Of a stretch of DNA of 64,000 nt, positions 61,191 through 64,000 are shown piece after piece (position 1 is the first letter of the stretch; each line of letters begins with the position of its first letter). Below the pieces are notes generated by a model. That model did not search any database and had not been told where the DNA came from. It saw nothing but the letters and a program-made list of their open reading frames with translations. The stretch comes from Brevibacillus laterosporus DSM 25 (GTDB lineage Bacteria; Bacillota; Bacilli; Brevibacillales; Brevibacillaceae): the NCBI RefSeq assembly GCF_002706795.1, contig NZ_CP017705.1, positions 1,367,501 through 1,431,500 of the forward strand, in the 5' to 3' direction. The translations under genes were made by a program, and so were the position numbers.

Positions 61191-62687
61191 TTACTTGGCG
61201 CGTTGTAACAAAAATTGAGCAATAGAGCGAACCATTGCACCGGTAGCACCTACTGGTCCTAATGGAGTCGTTTTGCTTTGAGATGCAGTCCCAGCGATAT
61301 CTAAATGCACCCATGGAGTCTCTTCAGCAAACTCTTGCAGAAATACACCAGCAATAATTGCATGACCATATCTTCCACCTGAATTTTTTAGATCAGCTAC
61401 ATGACTTTTATTTAATTCGCGATACTCTGGGAACGTTGGTAACTGCCACAAACGCTCTCCGCAGTAATCAGCAGCTTGGAACATCTCATCAGCCAATTGC
61501 TGATTATTGGTCATTAATCCTGTTGTAACGTGCCCCAACGCAACCACGATCCCACCTGTTAACGTTGCGCAATCCACTAGGCAAGAGACACCTTGCTGCT
61601 TCGCATACGTGATACAATCTGCTAATACCAATCGACCCTCTGCATCAGTAGTGATAATCTCTACCGTTTTCCCGCTCATCGTAGTTATTACATCACCTGG
61701 CTTAAACGCCGTTCCAGAAGGCATATTTTCCACGCATCCAATTACCATCATGATATTAACAGCCGGTTGCAAGCGTCCGATTGCTTCCATAGCTCCAATC
61801 ATCGCTGCGCTTCCACCCATATCCGTTTTCATTTCTTCCATTCCAGCTACCGGCTTTATCGAGATACCGCCTGTGTCAAAGGTTACCCCTTTTCCAATTA
61901 AGCCAATGACATCTTCCCACTGCTCTTTCCCTTGGTATTTGACCACAACCACATACGGTAATTCGGCACTGCCCTGTGCGACAGATAAGACGCCGCCCAT
62001 ATTTAGCTCTTCCAGCTTATCTTTTGCCAGAAGCTCATAGCTCATTCCATAACGTTTTGCTACCTCAATCGCTCTTTGTGCTAATTCATGTGGAGGTAAG
62101 TAATTCCCTGGCTCATTCACTAACGTACGAGCTAGATTCGTACCAGTACCAAATGCTTGTGCCATCTGCAATCCTTTTTCTGCTTTAGCTTCTTGCTCTT
62201 CATTGACTACAATTTCTACTGTTTGAAAAGAAGGTTTGTTTTTTGGAATCGCTCGGTATCCTTCATATGCATAGGTTCCTAGTAAAAAGGCTTCACCCAC
62301 CGCTTGGGTCAAGCGCTCTACGTCGAGATTGGTTTGCTCCGTTAATAGGATGGCAAGGCTTTTCTTAGATGCTTCTATTTTGAGCTGTTGCACGACTTTA
62401 GCAAACGCATCTCGTGCGGAGATAAAATCTAACTCTGCCATTTCTCCCATACCTAGAAATACGAGTCGAGTGGCTGTCAATTGTCCCAATGTATGTAGGA
62501 TGGTTACTTTGCCCTTTTGATCACTAATCTCGCCTGTTTGGAGCATATGTGACATTTGCTGATGGAATACTGCATCTAGCTCATTCCATTCCTGTGTATG
62601 TATCGTTTGATTCTGATAAATTGGTAGGATGAAATAATCTGTTCCTTTTTCCAAATAAGAAGGATTTTTTGCTTCAATATGTATCAA
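61191..62687 (-). CDS. pepA: Leucyl aminopeptidase, M17 family
   Basis: The 498-residue protein has the M17 catalytic domain with IGLIGKGVTFDTGGISIKPVAGMEEMKTDMGGSAAMIGAM (about 261-300, two metal-binding stretches), then TTDAEGRLVLADCITYA (about 346-362, metal and active site) and GHVTTGLMTNN. The N-terminal 180 residues form the macro-like regulatory domain. It removes N-terminal residues from peptides in the cytoplasm. Translation starts at TTG after GAGGG. It heads a likely unit with the CoA-binding and YuiH-like genes. Confidence 0.92.
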   Translation of the reverse strand: MIHIEAKNPSYLEKGTDYFILPIYQNQTIHTQEWNELDAVFHQQMSHMLQTGEISDQKGKVTILHTLGQLTATRLVFLGMGEMAELDFISARDAFAKVVQQLKIEASKKSLAILLTEQTNLDVERLTQAVGEAFLLGTYAYEGYRAIPKNKPSFQTVEIVVNEEQEAKAEKGLQMAQAFGTGTNLARTLVNEPGNYLPPHELAQRAIEVAKRYGMSYELLAKDKLEELNMGGVLSVAQGSAELPYVVVVKYQGKEQWEDVIGLIGKGVTFDTGGISIKPVAGMEEMKTDMGGSAAMIGAMEAIGRLQPAVNIMMVIGCVENMPSGTAFKPGDVITTMSGKTVEIITTDAEGRLVLADCITYAKQQGVSCLVDCATLTGGIVVALGHVTTGLMTNNQQLADEMFQAADYCGERLWQLPTFPEYRELNKSHVADLKNSGGRYGHAIIAGVFLQEFAEETPWVHLDIAGTASQSKTTPLGPVGATGAMVRSIAQFLLQRAK

Positions 62688-62776
62688 TGCTGTACCCTCG
62701 TTTCTTGAATGTACACCCTATATCTTACTATCACTTAGACTTGATATACGTGCCATTTTATTTCTATTATACTGTT

Positions 62777-63166
62777 CTAATCTGTGATCCCCTTCGTCAC
62801 CAACTGAAATGTACGATAGGGGAATTCCAGTTTATCCACCTCATCATACGGAATCATTTCAGAAGAAGGCAAGGCTTGCAGACACTTCTCTAAATAGAGA
62901 AGTACCTCATCCACTGGCAAATCCCAATATTGTGGTGAATATGCTTTTAAATATTTATGAGCATTCGTAAACATCCAACGTGCACCTTTTATATTTCCAC
63001 ATTCCAAATGATACAAGCCTACAGCCATTTGGAGCAAACCTTGTAAAAACTTATTGGTTTTTTGCTCCATCCAAATGTCTTCCAAGAGATCATGACAATC
63101 ATAAAATTCTCGTTGATTAAATTTAATAAAGAATTGAATATATTGCTCGGGATATCGCTGTTGCAT
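62777..63166 (-). CDS. DUF309 family protein
   Basis: The 129-residue protein has the DUF309 pattern FIKFNQREFYDCHDLLEDIWMEQKTNKFLQGLLQMAVGLYHLECGNIKGARWMFTNAHKYL (about 13-72, read as two helices). The conserved E/H/E/W residues (FYDCHDLLEDIW) line a groove. The role is unknown. AGGGAGG precedes its ATG. It is single, divergent from a PAP2-related gene. Confidence 0.8.
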   Translation of the reverse strand: MQQRYPEQYIQFFIKFNQREFYDCHDLLEDIWMEQKTNKFLQGLLQMAVGLYHLECGNIKGARWMFTNAHKYLKAYSPQYWDLPVDEVLLYLEKCLQALPSSEMIPYDEVDKLEFPYRTFQLVTKGITD

Positions 63167-63405
63167 AGTGCTCCCTCCCGTACTTTTTTTCTTACATCAT
63201 ATCATACATGGAAATATTCAAATTTGCTTTTATCTTATCGTGCAAGAATCTTCCTCTAGTTAGAGCTTATGAAGTTGTAAATAATATTTACAAGATAAAT
63301 GCGCAATCTTTATCATCCGTAAGAAAAAGTTAAGGAAGTATATATTCAGTTTCTGTTACAATAACATGTAGGATTAAGTCTATACGAAAGGAACGGAATA
63401 TCTGC

Positions 63406-63879
63406 ATGACCATCTTAGACAATTTCCCTTTGTGGTCGGCGCTTTTGGCGATTGGGTTGGCCCAATTCATCAAAATCCCCTTGAATTATCTGGCGACCCG
63501 CGAATGGAGTTGGCCACTGATGTTCAGCACGGGAGGCATGCCCAGTTCCCATTCCGCCGCCGTCACCGCACTTTCTACTGCTGTCGCCCTTGAAGAGGGC
63601 TTATCCAGCAATGCCTTCGCTATTTCAGCCATCATCGGCGTCATCGTTATGTTCGATGCAACTGGTGTTCGCCGCCATGCTGGCATGCAAGCTGTTGTAT
63701 TAAATAAGCTAGTAGAGGAATTTAATCATTTACTGGAAGGTATGAAAACCTTCAAAGTACATCCGCGCACAGAAAAAACGAAAAAGTTAAAAGAGCTTCT
63801 AGGTCATCAACCAATCGAGGTGTTTATGGGTGGTTGGTTAGGTATTATTGTCTCACTGTGCCTACGTCCATTCTGGTAA
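63406..63879 (+). CDS. Divergent PAP2 family protein (DUF212, YuiD-like)
   Basis: The 157-residue protein has three to four membrane segments and the family pattern AQFIKIPLNYLATREWSWPLMFSTGGMPSSHSA (about 19-51), with S-S-H-S matching PAP2 motif 2, then IGVIVMFDATGVRRHAGMQAVVLNKLVEEFN and GHQPIEVFMGGWLGI at the end. It is probably a phosphatidic-acid-phosphatase relative in the membrane. Note the GC-rich codons of the first half (to about 63660) against the AT-rich second half. Confidence 0.85.
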   Translation: MTILDNFPLWSALLAIGLAQFIKIPLNYLATREWSWPLMFSTGGMPSSHSAAVTALSTAVALEEGLSSNAFAISAIIGVIVMFDATGVRRHAGMQAVVLNKLVEEFNHLLEGMKTFKVHPRTEKTKKLKELLGHQPIEVFMGGWLGIIVSLCLRPFW

Positions 63880-63906
63880 ACATACTCACATGGGGAGGAA
63901 GTAGAT

Positions 63907-64000
63907 GTGAGAATTATCTCGATTTGCCCAAGTAATACTGAAATTCTGTATGCTTTGGATGCAGGTGAACACGTTATTGCACTTGATGATCATTCTGATT
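63907..64000 (+). CDS. Substrate-binding protein of a cobalamin-type ABC transporter, cut by window edge
   Basis: The visible 31 codons read RIISICPSNTEILYALDAGEHVIALDDHSD, the opening of cobalamin/siderophore-type helical-backbone binding proteins (RIISLxPSxTEIL...VVGVDDxSD). GTG at 63907 follows GGAGGAAG. The remaining protein is outside the window. There is no signal peptide at this start; a cytoplasmic regulator-like or a leaderless form is possible, so the family call is moderate. Confidence 0.65.
   Translation, partial: MRIISICPSNTEILYALDAGEHVIALDDHSD

Noticed and set aside
61507-62040. 177-codon plus-strand frame
   Set aside because: It lies wholly antisense to pepA, has no ribosome site, and its serine/proline/threonine-rich product is typical of a shadow frame.

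Overview
The window looks like a chromosome segment of a low-GC, endospore-forming Firmicute, most probably a Brevibacillus (B. laterosporus-like). This is an inference from gene content: two KinA/KinE-type sensor kinases, a Spo0E-family phosphatase, a CotS-type spore protein, HemQ, YolD remnants, strong GGAGG ribosome binding sites and many GTG/TTG starts. No rRNA, tRNA or CRISPR array was seen.

Layout. 1-3.4 kb: a truncated acetyltransferase, a FadR-type TetR repressor, a small membrane protein and an acyl-CoA ligase. 3.5-8.6 kb (+): a DUF952 protein, a hotdog thioesterase and two multi-PAS histidine kinases. 8.7-14.9 kb (-): a SurA_N-like lipoprotein-type protein, a short Spo0E-like phosphatase, a CotS kinase, a polysaccharide deacetylase, a YqjA-type membrane protein, a SIMPL protein and a LacI regulator. 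15-19.6 kb: a HAD phosphatase and the pseudouridine catabolic pair psuK-psuG, divergent from a DeoR regulator across a region with paired direct repeats. 19.7-22.3 kb: a YfcC-type carrier, an LpdD-like protein and CutC. 22.5-26.6 kb: an N-acetylglucosamine PTS set (glcT-like antiterminator, EIIA, nagB, EIICB) with two RNA antiterminator/terminator modules. 28-34 kb: a complete rbsRKDACB ribose operon with two operator-like palindromes. 35-40 kb: hutI and hutU with an AraC regulator. 40-44 kb: aspA, hemQ, coaA. 44-50 kb: an SgrR-type regulator divergent from an MFS exporter whose leader carries two hairpins, then DUF3817 and CapA genes.

The stretch 51-60 kb is AT-rich and accessory. It holds a LytTR/DUF3021 pair, several gene tails and pseudogenes (YolD, an XRE regulator, a doubly frameshifted pre-toxin protein followed by an intact putative immunity gene), a secreted kelch protein bracketed by a 29-bp direct repeat, a secreted DUF6973 protein with an ankyrin neighbour, and a complete IS3-family element. 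This is where new biology is most likely: a decaying polymorphic-toxin locus, a possible 13-residue cationic peptide whose ribosome site lies in a hairpin, and candidate effector/immunity partners. From 60 kb onward the sequence returns to housekeeping genes (YuiH-like oxidoreductase, CoA-binding protein, PepA, DUF309, a PAP2-related protein, a truncated binding protein).

All functional calls rest on reading translated sequence and remembered family motifs; no database search was run.
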